Shown here: positions 17,173-25,145 of the stretch, piece by piece | Layout: each line of letters starts with the position of its first letter | Numbering within the stretch: position 1 is the stretch's first letter | Assembly: GCF_006716745.1 (NCBI RefSeq) | Contig: NZ_VFPP01000001.1 | Location: 5,022,001 to 5,086,000 of the forward strand | Source of the DNA: Saccharothrix saharensis | Lineage (GTDB): Bacteria > Actinomycetota > Actinomycetes > Mycobacteriales > Pseudonocardiaceae | Length of the DNA stretch: 64,000 bases | Reading direction: 5' to 3' | Notes under the pieces: generated by a model | What the model was told of the DNA's origin: nothing | Databases searched by the model: none | Seen by the model: the letters and a program-made list of their open reading frames with translations, nothing else | Translations under genes and position numbers: made by a program

Positions 17173-18006
17173 GTGGTTTCGGTGCTGTGTGTCGGGCTGA
17201 CGACCGTGGACGTGAGCCAGCGGGTGGCCGAGTTCCCGGTGCCGGGGCAGAAGGTGCAGTCGCTCGGCGTGCACCTCGCGCCGGGCGGTCCGGCGGCCAA
17301 CGCGGCACGCGCGGTGGCCGCCCTCGGGCACCGGGCCGTGCTGCTGACCGCGGTGGGCGGCGAGCTCGGCGACCTCGCCCGGTCCCGGCTGCACCCGGTC
17401 GAGGTGCACTCGGTCGGGGCGGGTGGACCGGCGCTGAGCATGGTCGCGGTGCGCGAGCGCGACGGCGAGCGGACCGTGATCTCCCGCAACGCCGCCGGGT
17501 CCGCGGTGGACGTGGCCGTCGACCCGGCGCTGGTCGAGGCGGCCGACGTGGTGCTGGTGGACGGCCACCTCGGTCCGCTCGCGCTGGGGGCCGCACGGCA
17601 CGCGAAGCGCCTGGGCGTGCCCGTCGTGCTGGACGCGGGTAGCTGGAAGCCGGTGCTGGACGACCTGCTGCCGCTGGTGGACGTCGCCGCGTGCTCGGCC
17701 GCGTTCGAGCTGTCCGAGGCCGAGGTGCACGCCCGCGGCGTGCCGCTGGTCATCCGCACCCACGGCCCGCGTCCCGTCACCTGGTCGCGTGGTGGTGCCA
17801 CCGGCGCGCAACCGGTACCTGTTGTCGAAGCGCGCGACACCAACGGCGCGGGCGACGTGTGGCACGGTGCGCTGGCGGTCGCGGTCGCCCGGGGCCTGGC
17901 GGTGGACGACGCCGTCCGGTGGGCGAACGAGGTCGCCGCGGTGCGGGTGCGCCACACCGCGTGGGACTGGGTGGAGGAGCTGGGACGGTGGCGGGACAGC
18001 GGGTGA
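17173..18006 (+). CDS. PfkB-family carbohydrate kinase
   Basis: A 277-aa ribokinase-like sugar kinase, cytosolic. The first signature (LAPGGPAANAARAVAALGHRA, about residues 36-56; consensus starts GG-x-x-x-N) and the ATP/catalytic signature DTNGAGDVWHGAL (about 224-236, with the catalytic Asp in GAGD) are clear. The substrate cannot be told; fructose, ribose, fructosamine or a nucleoside are all possible within the family. An RBS GGAGGGG precedes the GTG. The gene overlaps the following P-loop kinase by 4 bp and shares an operator with the divergent lacI-type gene, giving a small sugar-phosphorylation unit. Confidence 0.88.
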   Translation: MVSVLCVGLTTVDVSQRVAEFPVPGQKVQSLGVHLAPGGPAANAARAVAALGHRAVLLTAVGGELGDLARSRLHPVEVHSVGAGGPALSMVAVRERDGERTVISRNAAGSAVDVAVDPALVEAADVVLVDGHLGPLALGAARHAKRLGVPVVLDAGSWKPVLDDLLPLVDVAACSAAFELSEAEVHARGVPLVIRTHGPRPVTWSRGGATGAQPVPVVEARDTNGAGDVWHGALAVAVARGLAVDDAVRWANEVAAVRVRHTAWDWVEELGRWRDSG

Positions 18007-18623
18007 GGTTCGACGAGCTGGTCGACCGGGCGCGGCTGCTGGTGGACACCGGCGAGCGCAGGCTCCTGGGCATCGGCGGCGCGCCGGGCTCGGGCAAGTC
18101 GACGTTGGCGCGGCGGCTGGTCGACGCGCTGGGCGACGACGCCGCCCTGGTCGGCATGGACGGCTTCCACCTGGCCCGGCAGGAGCTCGAACGGCTCGGC
18201 GTGGCCGACCGCAAGGGCGCGCCGGACACGTTCGACGTCCCCGGCTACGTCGACCTGCTCGGCCGGCTGAAGGCGTGCGGGCCCGACGTGGTGTACGCGC
18301 CGGAGTTCCGCCGCGAGATCGAGGAGCCGATCGCCTGCGCGGTGCCGGTCGACCCGTCCGTGCCGCTGGTCGTCACCGAGGGCAACTACCTGCTGCTGCA
18401 GTACGACAAGTGGAAGCGCGTGCGGGTCGTGCTGGACGAGGCGTGGTTCCTGATGATCGACGAGGACCTGCGGGTGGCGCGGCTGATCGACCGGCACGTC
18501 CGGTACGGCCGGTCGCCGGAGGCCGCGCGCGACCGCGTCCTGCACGGCACCGACCACGTGAACGCGCTCATGGTGAACGCCTCCAAGTCCGTCGCGGACC
18601 TCGTGATCACCGAGGTGCTGTGA
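18003..18623 (+). CDS. P-loop nucleoside/sugar kinase (uridine kinase/phosphoribulokinase-like)
   Basis: A 206-aa P-loop kinase with Walker A GAPGSGKST (about residues 22-30), the GMDGFH (about 50-55) and FDVPGYVDLLGRLK elements typical of the YggC/FrcK/uridine-kinase-like group, and EGNYLLLQ (about 124-131) as a Walker B/substrate region. Members phosphorylate small hydroxylated substrates; FrcK-type proteins accompany fructose transporters. Two GTG starts are possible (17988 and 18003); 18003 overlaps the upstream stop as GTGA and is used here. It forms an operon with the PfkB kinase. Two different kinase folds in one unit is somewhat unusual. Confidence 0.8.
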   Translation: MRFDELVDRARLLVDTGERRLLGIGGAPGSGKSTLARRLVDALGDDAALVGMDGFHLARQELERLGVADRKGAPDTFDVPGYVDLLGRLKACGPDVVYAPEFRREIEEPIACAVPVDPSVPLVVTEGNYLLLQYDKWKRVRVVLDEAWFLMIDEDLRVARLIDRHVRYGRSPEAARDRVLHGTDHVNALMVNASKSVADLVITEVL

Positions 18624-18630
18624 GACGGCG

Positions 18631-19296
18631 CTACGACGCGGCCGCGACCTCTTCGTCCACCGGCTTCTTCATCTCCTGCCGGTACCGGTACAGGCCGTAG
18701 GCGGTGCCGCCGACGAAGAACGCGATGCTGACCACCACCGCGACCGTCTCCAGCCACGGCACGGCCTGCAGCAGCCCCGCGCCGTAGTAGCCGGCCAGCA
18801 CCAGCGTCGGCACCCACGCGATCGCGCCGATCGTCGTGGCGAGCATGAACCGCTTCGGGTCCATCCGCGCCGCGCCCGCGATCATCGGCGCCAGCGTGCG
18901 GACCCACGGGATCCACCGGGCCAGCACGATCGCCCAGAAGCCCCGGCGGTCGAGGAAGTCGCGGGCCTTGGCGAGGTTCTGCTTGTTGAGGACCTTGCCG
19001 CCGCGGCGGGCCAGCAGGCGCGTGCCGGTGTGCCGGCCGATGTAGTAGCCGATCTGGTTGCCCACGACGGCCACGGCGAGCGCGGCCCCCGAGAGCAGCC
19101 AGGCGGACAGCTCGGCGTCGTGGGACGCGAGCACCACACCGGCGGCGAACAGCAGCGAGTCGCCGGGCAGGAACAGGCCGAAGATGAAGGCGCACTCGAA
19201 GAAGATGAAGCTCAGCGTGATGAGCCACACGGCCATCGGGCCTGCGGAATCGAGCTGAACGAATGCGACAGTCTCGGACGTTGCGGACAACACCAC
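18631..19296 (-). CDS. DedA-family membrane protein
   Basis: A 221-aa SNARE-associated-type (DedA/VTT) integral membrane protein, probably a lipid carrier flippase (undecaprenyl-phosphate translocation has been shown for some DedA proteins). Hallmarks: FFECAFIFGLFLPGDSLLF (about residues 31-49), the cytoplasmic-loop ARWIPWVRTLAPMIAGAARMD (about 125-145, with the conserved R-x-x-P-x-x-R), and the membrane-re-entrant G-x-x-x-G stretches. It converges with the kinase operon (8 bp gap). A second DedA is at 20820-21572, on the same strand, with the glycolate oxidase-type gene between. Confidence 0.9.
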   Translation of the reverse strand: MVLSATSETVAFVQLDSAGPMAVWLITLSFIFFECAFIFGLFLPGDSLLFAAGVVLASHDAELSAWLLSGAALAVAVVGNQIGYYIGRHTGTRLLARRGGKVLNKQNLAKARDFLDRRGFWAIVLARWIPWVRTLAPMIAGAARMDPKRFMLATTIGAIAWVPTLVLAGYYGAGLLQAVPWLETVAVVVSIAFFVGGTAYGLYRYRQEMKKPVDEEVAAAS

Positions 19297-19436
19297 GCCA
19301 TGCAGCCTACGTGGGACCGCGGCGTCGACTGGGCGACATGGGGATAACGCCTTGCCGAAGCCGCGGCGTCGCTGCGGTGCGTGCGGGGGCGAACACGCAC
19401 TGGAGTGATCGGCGTCACGGGGGTTAGCGTGGACGG

Positions 19437-20816
19437 ATGGAGGCCTTGCTCGCCGAACTCCGCTCCGCGGTCGGCCCCGACGCGGTGCTGACCGACGTCG
19501 ACGTCACCGCGAGCTACCAGCGCGACATGATGCCGCTCGCGCCCTACGGGCAGCCGCTGGCGGTGGTGCTGCCGACGTCCGCCGAGCAGGTGCAGGCCGT
19601 CGTGCGGGCGTGCGCCGCGACCGGGACGCCGATCGTGCCGCGCGGCGCGGGCAGCGGCCTGTCCGGCGCGGCCAACGCCGTCGACGGCTGCGTGGTGCTC
19701 GTGACCACGAAGATGAACGCCATCGTGGAGATCGACCCGGACAACCGGCTGGCCGTGGTCGAGCCGGGCGTGGTGAACCTCGACCTGCGCGGCGCGGTGG
19801 AGAAGCACGGGCTGTTCTACCCGCCCGACCCGTCCAGCTACGACTGGTGCACGATCGGCGGCAACCTGTCCACCAACGCGGGCGGGCTGTGCTGCGTGAA
19901 GTACGGCGTGACCACGGACTCCGTGCTCGGGCTGGACGTGGTGCTGGCCGACGGCGAGCTGCTGCGCACCGGCCGGCGGACCGTGAAGGGCGTGGCCGGG
20001 TACGACCTGACCAAGCTGTTCGTCGGCAGCGAGGGCACCCTCGGCGTGATCACCAGGGCGACCCTGGCGCTGCGGCCGCTGCCCCAGGCGCCCGCGACGC
20101 TGGTGGCCGCGTTCGCCCGCACGGCCGACGCGGGCGCGGCGGTGAGCCGCGTGGTCACCGAGGGCATCGTGCCGTCGTTGATGGAGATCATGGACCGCAC
20201 GACCATCCGGGCCGTCGAGCAGTACCTGAAGACCGACCTGAACGCCGGCGCCGCGCTGCTGCTGTGCCAGTCCGACTCGGGCGGCGAGGCGGGGCGGCGC
20301 GAACTGGCCGCGATCGAGCAGGCGTGCGTCGCGGCGGGCGCGGAACTCGTCTACGCCACCGAGGACCTCGGTGAGGGCCGCGACCTGCTCGCCGCGCGGC
20401 GGGCCGTGCTGACCGCGCTGGAGGTCTACGGCGCCTGGCTGACCGATGACGTGTGCGTGCCGCGGACGAAGATCGCCGACCTGATCGCCGGCTGCGAGCG
20501 GATCAGCGCCGCGGCCGGGCTGCGGATCGCCGTGGTCGGCCACGCCGGCGACGGCAACATGCACCCGACGATCGTCTACGACCCGACGTCGGCCGACGAG
20601 TTCGCCCGGGCGCGGCGGGCGTTCGACGAGATCCTGGAGCTCGGGCTGGCCCTGGGCGGCACGATCACCGGCGAGCACGGCGTCGGCAAGATCAAGCGCG
20701 AGTGGCTGGCCCGCGAGATCGGCCCCGTCGGCCTGCGGGTCCACCGCGAGATCAAGCACGCACTGGACCCCGGGAACCTGTTCAACCCGGGCTCGATGTT
20801 CGACGCCCTCGGGTAG
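19437..20816 (+). CDS. FAD-linked oxidase, glycolate oxidase GlcD/D-lactate dehydrogenase-like
   Basis: A 459-aa VAO/PCMH-fold flavoprotein oxidising a D-2-hydroxyacid such as glycolate or D-lactate. N-terminal FAD domain (about residues 30-210) with PRGAGSGLSGAANAV (about 67-81) and GGNLSTNAGGLCCVKYG (about 140-156); C-terminal FAD-oxidase domain with the metal/substrate residues in VVGHAGDGNMHPTI (about 365-378) and GTITGEHGVGKIKREWL (about 407-423). No GlcE/GlcF partners are adjacent. TAGCGT at 19425-19430 sits exactly six bases before the ATG, so the transcript is probably leaderless. It may supply electrons to the respiratory chain. Confidence 0.88.
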   Translation: MEALLAELRSAVGPDAVLTDVDVTASYQRDMMPLAPYGQPLAVVLPTSAEQVQAVVRACAATGTPIVPRGAGSGLSGAANAVDGCVVLVTTKMNAIVEIDPDNRLAVVEPGVVNLDLRGAVEKHGLFYPPDPSSYDWCTIGGNLSTNAGGLCCVKYGVTTDSVLGLDVVLADGELLRTGRRTVKGVAGYDLTKLFVGSEGTLGVITRATLALRPLPQAPATLVAAFARTADAGAAVSRVVTEGIVPSLMEIMDRTTIRAVEQYLKTDLNAGAALLLCQSDSGGEAGRRELAAIEQACVAAGAELVYATEDLGEGRDLLAARRAVLTALEVYGAWLTDDVCVPRTKIADLIAGCERISAAAGLRIAVVGHAGDGNMHPTIVYDPTSADEFARARRAFDEILELGLALGGTITGEHGVGKIKREWLAREIGPVGLRVHREIKHALDPGNLFNPGSMFDALG

Positions 20817-20819
20817 TGC

Positions 20820-21572
20820 CTAGTCGACGACGCGCTTGATCCGCTGGGTCTCGTCCATCCGGTCGTCCACCCGGTCGATGACCTGCGTGATGTCGGCCGC
20901 CTCCTGCGCGAGCAGCGACTTCTTCTCCCGCCGCGCCTTGACGACCTCGATGATGATCGGCACGACCGAGAGCAGCACGATCAGGATCAGCATCATCTCG
21001 AGGTTGTCGCGCACGAACTGGATCTGGCCGAGGAAGTAGCCCAGCACCGTCAGGCCCGCGGCCCACGCGATGCCGCCGATCAGCGAGTACGTGAAGTACT
21101 TGCGCGGGTCCATCCGGCCCACGCCCGCCATCGCGGTGATGAACGTGCGCACGATCGGCACGAACCGCGCCATCACGATCGCGCGCGCGCCGTACTTGTC
21201 GAAGAACTCGTGCGTCTTGTCGACGTACTCCTTCTTGAAGATCTTCGACTCGGGCTTGTTGAACAGCGCCGGTCCGGCCCGGTGGCCGATCCAGTAGCCG
21301 ACCACGTTGCCCAGCAGCGCGCACGCCGTGAGCAGCACGCACACCAGCCACAACGGGTAGTCCAGCAGCCCCGAGGCCACGAACAGGCCCGCGGTGAACA
21401 GCAGCGAGTCGCCGGGCAGGAAGAAGCCCACCAGCAGGCCGCACTCCGCGAAGACGATGAAGCACAGCCCGACCAGCATGTAGGGGCCGAGTCCTTGGAG
21501 CAGGATCTGCGGGTCCAACCAGTCCGGACCGAGGGCAACCGTGGAGGTGGGCGCGACCGTCACGGCGACCAC
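20820..21572 (-). CDS. DedA-family membrane protein (second copy)
   Basis: A 250-aa DedA/VTT membrane protein with the same landmarks as the copy at 18631: ECGLLVGFFLPGDSLLFTAG (about residues 43-62), ARFVPIVRTFITAMAGVGRMD (about 143-163), and re-entrant glycine-rich segments, plus a C-terminal charged extension (VVKARREKKSLLAQEAADITQVIDRVDDRMDETQ) likely cytosolic. Divergence between the two copies is high outside the motifs, so they are old paralogues. The gene converges on the FAD-oxidase gene with only 3 bp between stops, and is preceded on its strand by the small membrane protein gene at 21583. Confidence 0.9.
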   Translation of the reverse strand: MVAVTVAPTSTVALGPDWLDPQILLQGLGPYMLVGLCFIVFAECGLLVGFFLPGDSLLFTAGLFVASGLLDYPLWLVCVLLTACALLGNVVGYWIGHRAGPALFNKPESKIFKKEYVDKTHEFFDKYGARAIVMARFVPIVRTFITAMAGVGRMDPRKYFTYSLIGGIAWAAGLTVLGYFLGQIQFVRDNLEMMLILIVLLSVVPIIIEVVKARREKKSLLAQEAADITQVIDRVDDRMDETQRIKRVVD

Positions 21573-21582
21573 GGTACAGGCA

Positions 21583-21768
21583 TCACCTGAGCGTCATGAC
21601 CGCCACGACCGTGCCCGCCGCCAGCCCGAGCAGCACCGCCAACAACAAGACCCACCCCGCGCCCAACGACGGCCGGGTCCGCCGGAGGGGCACGTGCGGG
21701 TGCGCGCCGGTGCTGGTGGCCTGGGCGCGCAACGCGTCGGCCACCAGCTTCTCGTGGTCTTCGGGCAC
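21583..21768 (-). CDS. Small single-pass membrane protein
   Basis: A 61-aa protein: a charged N-terminal helix (MPEDHEKLVADALRAQA), a linker with basic residues and one C-terminal membrane helix (LGAGWVLLLAVLLGLAAGTVVAVM). Not recognised by family. It sits between nagA (4 bp to its stop) and the DedA gene on the same strand, so it is probably part of the nagK-nagA transcript's end or a DedA leader gene. Single-pass proteins of this plan with EDHEKLVADALRAQA are common upstream of actinobacterial nagA, from memory. Confidence 0.6.
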   Translation of the reverse strand: MPEDHEKLVADALRAQATSTGAHPHVPLRRTRPSLGAGWVLLLAVLLGLAAGTVVAVMTLR

Positions 21769-21772
21769 CCGG

Positions 21773-22930
21773 TCAGTCTTTCACCCACGCGCCCCGGACC
21801 ATCACCTCGCGCGGCTTCAGCTCGCCGTCCAGCACCACGACGTCGGCCGCGAGACCGGCGCGCAGCTCACCCGTGCGGTCCTGCAGGCCGAGCAACCGGG
21901 CCGGCCGGGTCGACGTGGCGCGCACGGCCTCCTCCACCGTCAGGCCGCACGACTGCACCGCGTTGCGGAACGCGGCGTCCATGGTCAGCGTGCTCCCCGC
22001 CAGCGACGCGCCACCGGCGAGCGTCGGCACGCCGTCCACCACCCGCACCTCGAGACCGCCCACGTCGTAGACGCCGTCACCCACGCCCGCCGCCGCGATC
22101 GCGTCCGTGACCAGCACGGTCCGGTCCACGCCCGCGTGCCGCGCGGCGAGGCGCACCGCCGTGGGGTGCAGGTGCACCAGGTCGCAGATCAGCTCCACGG
22201 TGACGCGCTCGTCGTCCAGCAGCGCGCCGATCGGGCCGGGCTCGCGGTGGTGCAGCGGGCGCATGCCGTTGAACAGGTGCGTGGCGACCGTCGCGCCCGC
22301 CTCCACGGCGGGGCGGATCTGCGCCTCCGTGGCGTCGGTGTGCCCGATCGCGGCCAGGACATCGTTGTCGACGAGGTGGCGCACCGCGTCCACGCCGTGC
22401 TCCAGCTCGGGCGCGACGGTGATCATGCGGACCGCGCCGCCGCCCGCGCCGAGCAGCTTGTCGATCGACGCCCGGTCCGGTGGGCGGAGGATCGCGGGGT
22501 CGTGCGCGCCGCAGCGCGCGGCGGACAGGAACGGGCCCTCCAGGTGGATGCCCGCGACCACTTCGTCCCGCACCAGCTCGGCCAGCGCCTTGACCTGGTC
22601 GGCCAGCTCGGGGATCGGCCGGGACACGAGGCTGGCCAGCATCGTGGTGGTGCCGTGCCTGCGGTGGGCGTTCGCCGCCTTGATCACCCGGGCCGGGTCG
22701 GCGCTGGTGAACGCCTCACCGCCGCCACCGTGGCAGTGGATGTCCACGAAGCCCGGCACCAGCCAGCCGCCGCCGACGTCCGAGGTCGGGCCGTCCGGCG
22801 GCGCCCCCTCGCCGACGGCCGCGATCAGGCCGTCCCGCACCGCCACCCACCCCTGTTCGAGCACCCCGTCGGGCGTGACGACCCGACCACCGGTCAGGGT
22901 CACGTCCACGGGTCCACCCCACGTGCTCAT
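21773..22930 (-). CDS. nagA: N-acetylglucosamine-6-phosphate deacetylase
   Basis: Amidohydrolase that removes acetate from GlcNAc-6-P, feeding NagB or peptidoglycan precursors. The 385-aa protein has the metal-binding HxH in DIHCHGGGG (about residue 58), GIHLEGPFLS (about 124, conserved Glu metal ligand), AIGHTDAT (about 186), THLFNGMRPLHHREPG (about 206-221) and a catalytic Asp in LVTDAIAAAG (about 261). ATG 22930 is supported by GGAGGAGA just upstream and overlaps the ROK kinase stop (ATGA). The pair forms a nagKA-type operon with a DasR-like operator upstream at 23862, as in Streptomyces. Confidence 0.93.
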   Translation of the reverse strand: MSTWGGPVDVTLTGGRVVTPDGVLEQGWVAVRDGLIAAVGEGAPPDGPTSDVGGGWLVPGFVDIHCHGGGGEAFTSADPARVIKAANAHRRHGTTTMLASLVSRPIPELADQVKALAELVRDEVVAGIHLEGPFLSAARCGAHDPAILRPPDRASIDKLLGAGGGAVRMITVAPELEHGVDAVRHLVDNDVLAAIGHTDATEAQIRPAVEAGATVATHLFNGMRPLHHREPGPIGALLDDERVTVELICDLVHLHPTAVRLAARHAGVDRTVLVTDAIAAAGVGDGVYDVGGLEVRVVDGVPTLAGGASLAGSTLTMDAAFRNAVQSCGLTVEEAVRATSTRPARLLGLQDRTGELRAGLAADVVVLDGELKPREVMVRGAWVKD

Positions 22931-23832
22931 CTCTCCTCCAGCATGTCGATGGCCAGCAGCGCGGCTCCGAGGCACCCGGCCTCGTCGCCCAACGCCGCCA
23001 GCCGCAGTTCCGGGCGTCGCTGGAACGTGATCAGCTCGTCCAGTCGTCCGCCCAGCGGATCCGTCAGCTTCGGACCCGCCAGCGCCAGGCCGCCGCCCAG
23101 CACCACGGCTCGCGGCCCCAGCAGTGCGGCCAGCAGCAGGATGCCCTTCGCGAGCGCGTCGACGGCCTCCTGCCACACCGCCGCCGCGTCGGTGTCGCCC
23201 GCGGTGAGCCGTGCCGCGACGTCCGCCGCGCCGTCGACGTGGCGGTTCGTGCGTTCCGCGTAGCGGCGGGCGATGGCGGCGCTGCTCGCCCGCGCCTCGA
23301 CGCACCCGGTCTGCCCGCACCCGCACGGGTCGCCGTGGCCGACGTCGACGTGCCCGATCTCGCCCGGCGCGGACGACACCCGCCCGTCCAGCACGAGGGC
23401 GGCCGCGATGCCCGTGCCGATCGGCATGATGACCGCGTCGGCGAGGCCGCGGGCGTTGCCCTGGCGGAGCTCGGCCAGGCCACCGGCGCGGACGTCGTGG
23501 CCGAACGCGGTGGGCAGCCCGGTCGCGGCCCGGATCTCGTCGCGGAACGGGAAGTCGGCCCAGCCGAGGTTGGCCGAGTAGACGCCGGTGCCGGCCACCT
23601 CGTCCACGATGCCCGGCACGACCACCCCGACGGCGTCGACCGGTTGCCCGGACTCGGCGCGCAACTCGCTGATCAGAGCGGTGACGTCCGCGACCACCGC
23701 GTCCCCACCGGGCCGGGTCGGCCGACGCCGCTGCGCCACCGCCCGCACCCCGCGGTGGTCGCCGGCGACCACCGCGGCCTTCGTCCCGGTCCCGCCGACA
23801 TCGACGGCTATCACGTGTCTTGTGCGCGCCAC
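22927..23832 (-). CDS. ROK-family sugar kinase (NagK/glucokinase type)
   Basis: A 301-aa ASKHA kinase. The phosphate-binding motif VDVGGTGTKAA (residues 10-20) begins the fold, and the ROK zinc cluster GHVDVGHGDPCGCGQTGCVE (about 145-165, His plus three Cys) is complete. Paired with nagA, it most likely phosphorylates GlcNAc to GlcNAc-6-P (nagK role) though glucose cannot be excluded. The GTG at 23832 is preferred over GTG 23814 because a -10-like TATCGG lies five bases before it and the dre-like site at 23862 falls at the expected -35 position. DasR control would derepress it when GlcN-6-P rises. Confidence 0.85.
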   Translation of the reverse strand: MARTRHVIAVDVGGTGTKAAVVAGDHRGVRAVAQRRRPTRPGGDAVVADVTALISELRAESGQPVDAVGVVVPGIVDEVAGTGVYSANLGWADFPFRDEIRAATGLPTAFGHDVRAGGLAELRQGNARGLADAVIMPIGTGIAAALVLDGRVSSAPGEIGHVDVGHGDPCGCGQTGCVEARASSAAIARRYAERTNRHVDGAADVAARLTAGDTDAAAVWQEAVDALAKGILLLAALLGPRAVVLGGGLALAGPKLTDPLGGRLDELITFQRRPELRLAALGDEAGCLGAALLAIDMLEER

Positions 23833-23861
23833 GAGGACCGATACTGCGGCATCCGACCGCC

Positions 23862-23877
23862 ATTGGTCTATACCAAG
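23862..23877 (-). promoter_or_regulatory. DasR-type (dre-like) operator of nagK-nagA
   Basis: ATTGGTCTATACCAAG matches 12 of 16 positions of the dre consensus A(C/G)TGGTCTAGACCA(G/C)T, keeping TGGTCTA and ACCA symmetric. The site lies about 30 bp upstream of the chosen ROK kinase start, over its likely -35. GntR/HutC-family DasR (NagR, YvoA) binds such sites upstream of GlcNAc genes and releases in GlcN-6-P. The regulator gene itself is not in the window. Confidence 0.7.
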
Positions 23878-23932
23878 TGTCCGATTGGGCTCTTCCGGCG
23901 TCACCGGGACCTCGTGCGACCCCGGCGCCGAG

Positions 23933-23941
23933 TTGTCCACA
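23933..23941 (+). repeat. Single DnaA-box-like sequence
   Basis: Exact TTGTCCACA, same sequence as the boxes at 3797, 3818 and 7213 but on the plus strand. About 60 bp from the dre-like site, in the nagK upstream region. Confidence 0.45.
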
Positions 23942-23992
23942 GGGCGCGTCCGGCGGGCGGGATTCGTCGGTGTCAGCCGGCAGGATCAAGAA

Positions 23993-24021
23993 CAGGGGTT
24001 CCCCCTGGGCGGGGACCCCTG
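23993..24021. repeat. CAGGGG palindrome family member
   Basis: CAGGGGTTCCCC (23993-24004) and GGGGACCCCTG (24011-24021), an 11-bp stem with a one-base bulge and 6-base loop. Very close to the clpB terminator stem at 7135-7161; here no T-tract follows on either side. Function unclear; could act as terminator for the leftward sigma gene. Confidence 0.6.
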
Positions 24022-24221
24022 CGCAGCACGCGCATGGCACGGCGAGGCGTGGGTGGGAGCGGCCCGTCCGGCCGAACCGGTCCGGGAGGCGCGGTCGCCG
24101 AAGCCAGGGCCGGGGGCGGCCGGTGGGCCAGGCCCGGGAGCCGTGCCGGGCGAAGCGGGCCCGGGTGGCGGAACAGGCGCGGCAGGCGTGTGGTGGTCGT
24201 GCGGAGCGGGCCGGGCTGCGG

Positions 24222-24800
24222 CTAGTTGCCGGCCATGATCTTCTGCAACGCGTCCAGCGCCCGGCTCGCGGTGCTCTTCACCGTGCCCTTGCTGATGCCG
24301 GTGGCGTCGGCGATCTCGGCCTCCGACAGGTCGCCGTAGTACCGCAGCACGAGCACCTCCCGCTGCCGCGGCGGCAGTTGGGACAGGGCCCGGACGACCG
24401 CCTGGTGCTCGGCGGTGAGCATGGCCAGGCTCTCGGCCGAACGCGCGTTCGCCACGTGCGGCGGGGTGTAGTCGCGGGCCGTCTTGCGGCGGCGGAGCAC
24501 GCTGCGCGAGCCGTTGACGACCGCCGTCCGCAGGTAACCCACGGCCGCCTGCGCGTCCCGCAGGTTCGACCAGTTGCGGTGCAGGCCGGTGAACGCCTCC
24601 TGGACCACGTCCTCCGCCGTGGCGGGCTCGTCGACCAGCAGCAGCGCCAGCCGGACCAGCCGCATCCGGTGCTGGCGGTACAGGTCCTCCAGGGTCAGCG
24701 GGCCGGTCGAGGCCGGAGCCGCGCCGTCCTGGATCCGCAGGTTCGTCAGCGTGTCCTGCACACGCGCGATGCCGCCGCTGTTCCGATCGGGACCGACCAC
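24222..24800 (-). CDS. ECF sigma factor (SigE-type subfamily)
   Basis: A 192-aa RNA polymerase sigma factor of the extracytoplasmic-function class, acting with core RNAP in the cytosol. Region 2 spans about residues 37-105 (LYRQHRMRLVRLALLLVDEPATAEDVVQEAF and WSNLRDAQAAVGYLRTAVVN); region 4 about 130-190 (LPPRQREVLVLRYYGDLSEAEIADATGISKGTVKSTASRALDAL). The PATAEDVVQEAF motif and KSTASRAL ending suit the actinobacterial SigE70-like group. There is no adjacent anti-sigma gene, unlike the two paralogues at 56986 and 59332. The GTG start at 24800 is the best available, though the GAGGAGG sequence is 13 bp upstream. Confidence 0.85.
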   Translation of the reverse strand: MVGPDRNSGGIARVQDTLTNLRIQDGAAPASTGPLTLEDLYRQHRMRLVRLALLLVDEPATAEDVVQEAFTGLHRNWSNLRDAQAAVGYLRTAVVNGSRSVLRRRKTARDYTPPHVANARSAESLAMLTAEHQAVVRALSQLPPRQREVLVLRYYGDLSEAEIADATGISKGTVKSTASRALDALQKIMAGN

Positions 24801-24866
24801 GGAAAAGACGTTACCTCCTCACCCGGTAGCTTCGGCGCGGCGCTGCACAACGGAGGTGGGCTTTCG

Positions 24867-25145
24867 ATGGCACGGTTCGCGGTCGAACTGGTGTACGGCG
24901 ACAACACGGAGGAGCGGCTGGCGGTCCGACCCGCGCACCGCGAGTACCTGGCGACGCTGGTCGAACGGGGTGTGCTGCTCGTGTCCGGCCCCTACGCGGA
25001 CCAGACCGGCGCGCTGCTGGTCTACGAGGTCGCCGACGAGGCGGAGTTGCGCGCGGTCATCGCCGCCGACCCGTACACGCACGCCGGCGTCGCGAAGGAG
25101 ACGCGCGTGCACGAGTGGCAGACGGTGCTGGGTGCCTGGCTCTAG
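24867..25145 (+). CDS. YciI-family protein
   Basis: A 92-aa alpha/beta protein of the YciI/YCII group with the conserved start ARFAVELVYGDN, the HREYL helix with the family's central His (about residue 25) and a GPYADQTGALLVYEVA segment. YciI-like proteins are ferredoxin-fold dimers with suspected acid-base catalysis; functions are mostly unknown. ATG 24867 is preceded by GGAGGTGGG 5 bp upstream. Its stop codon TAG shares the CTAG tetranucleotide 25142-25145 with the stop of the convergent SDR, so no terminator can exist between them. Confidence 0.82.
   Translation: MARFAVELVYGDNTEERLAVRPAHREYLATLVERGVLLVSGPYADQTGALLVYEVADEAELRAVIAADPYTHAGVAKETRVHEWQTVLGAWL

Larger units (their letters stand above)
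23833..24221. other. 389-bp intergenic region
   Basis: Contains the dre-like site (23862-23877), one DnaA-box-like sequence (23933-23941), and a member of the CAGGGG palindrome family (23993-24021). The right 200 bp are extremely GC-rich and purine-biased with repeated GGGCCGG/GCGGGCCGG-like words and no gene that can be recognised. It separates the two leftward genes nagK and the ECF sigma factor. Confidence 0.6.
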
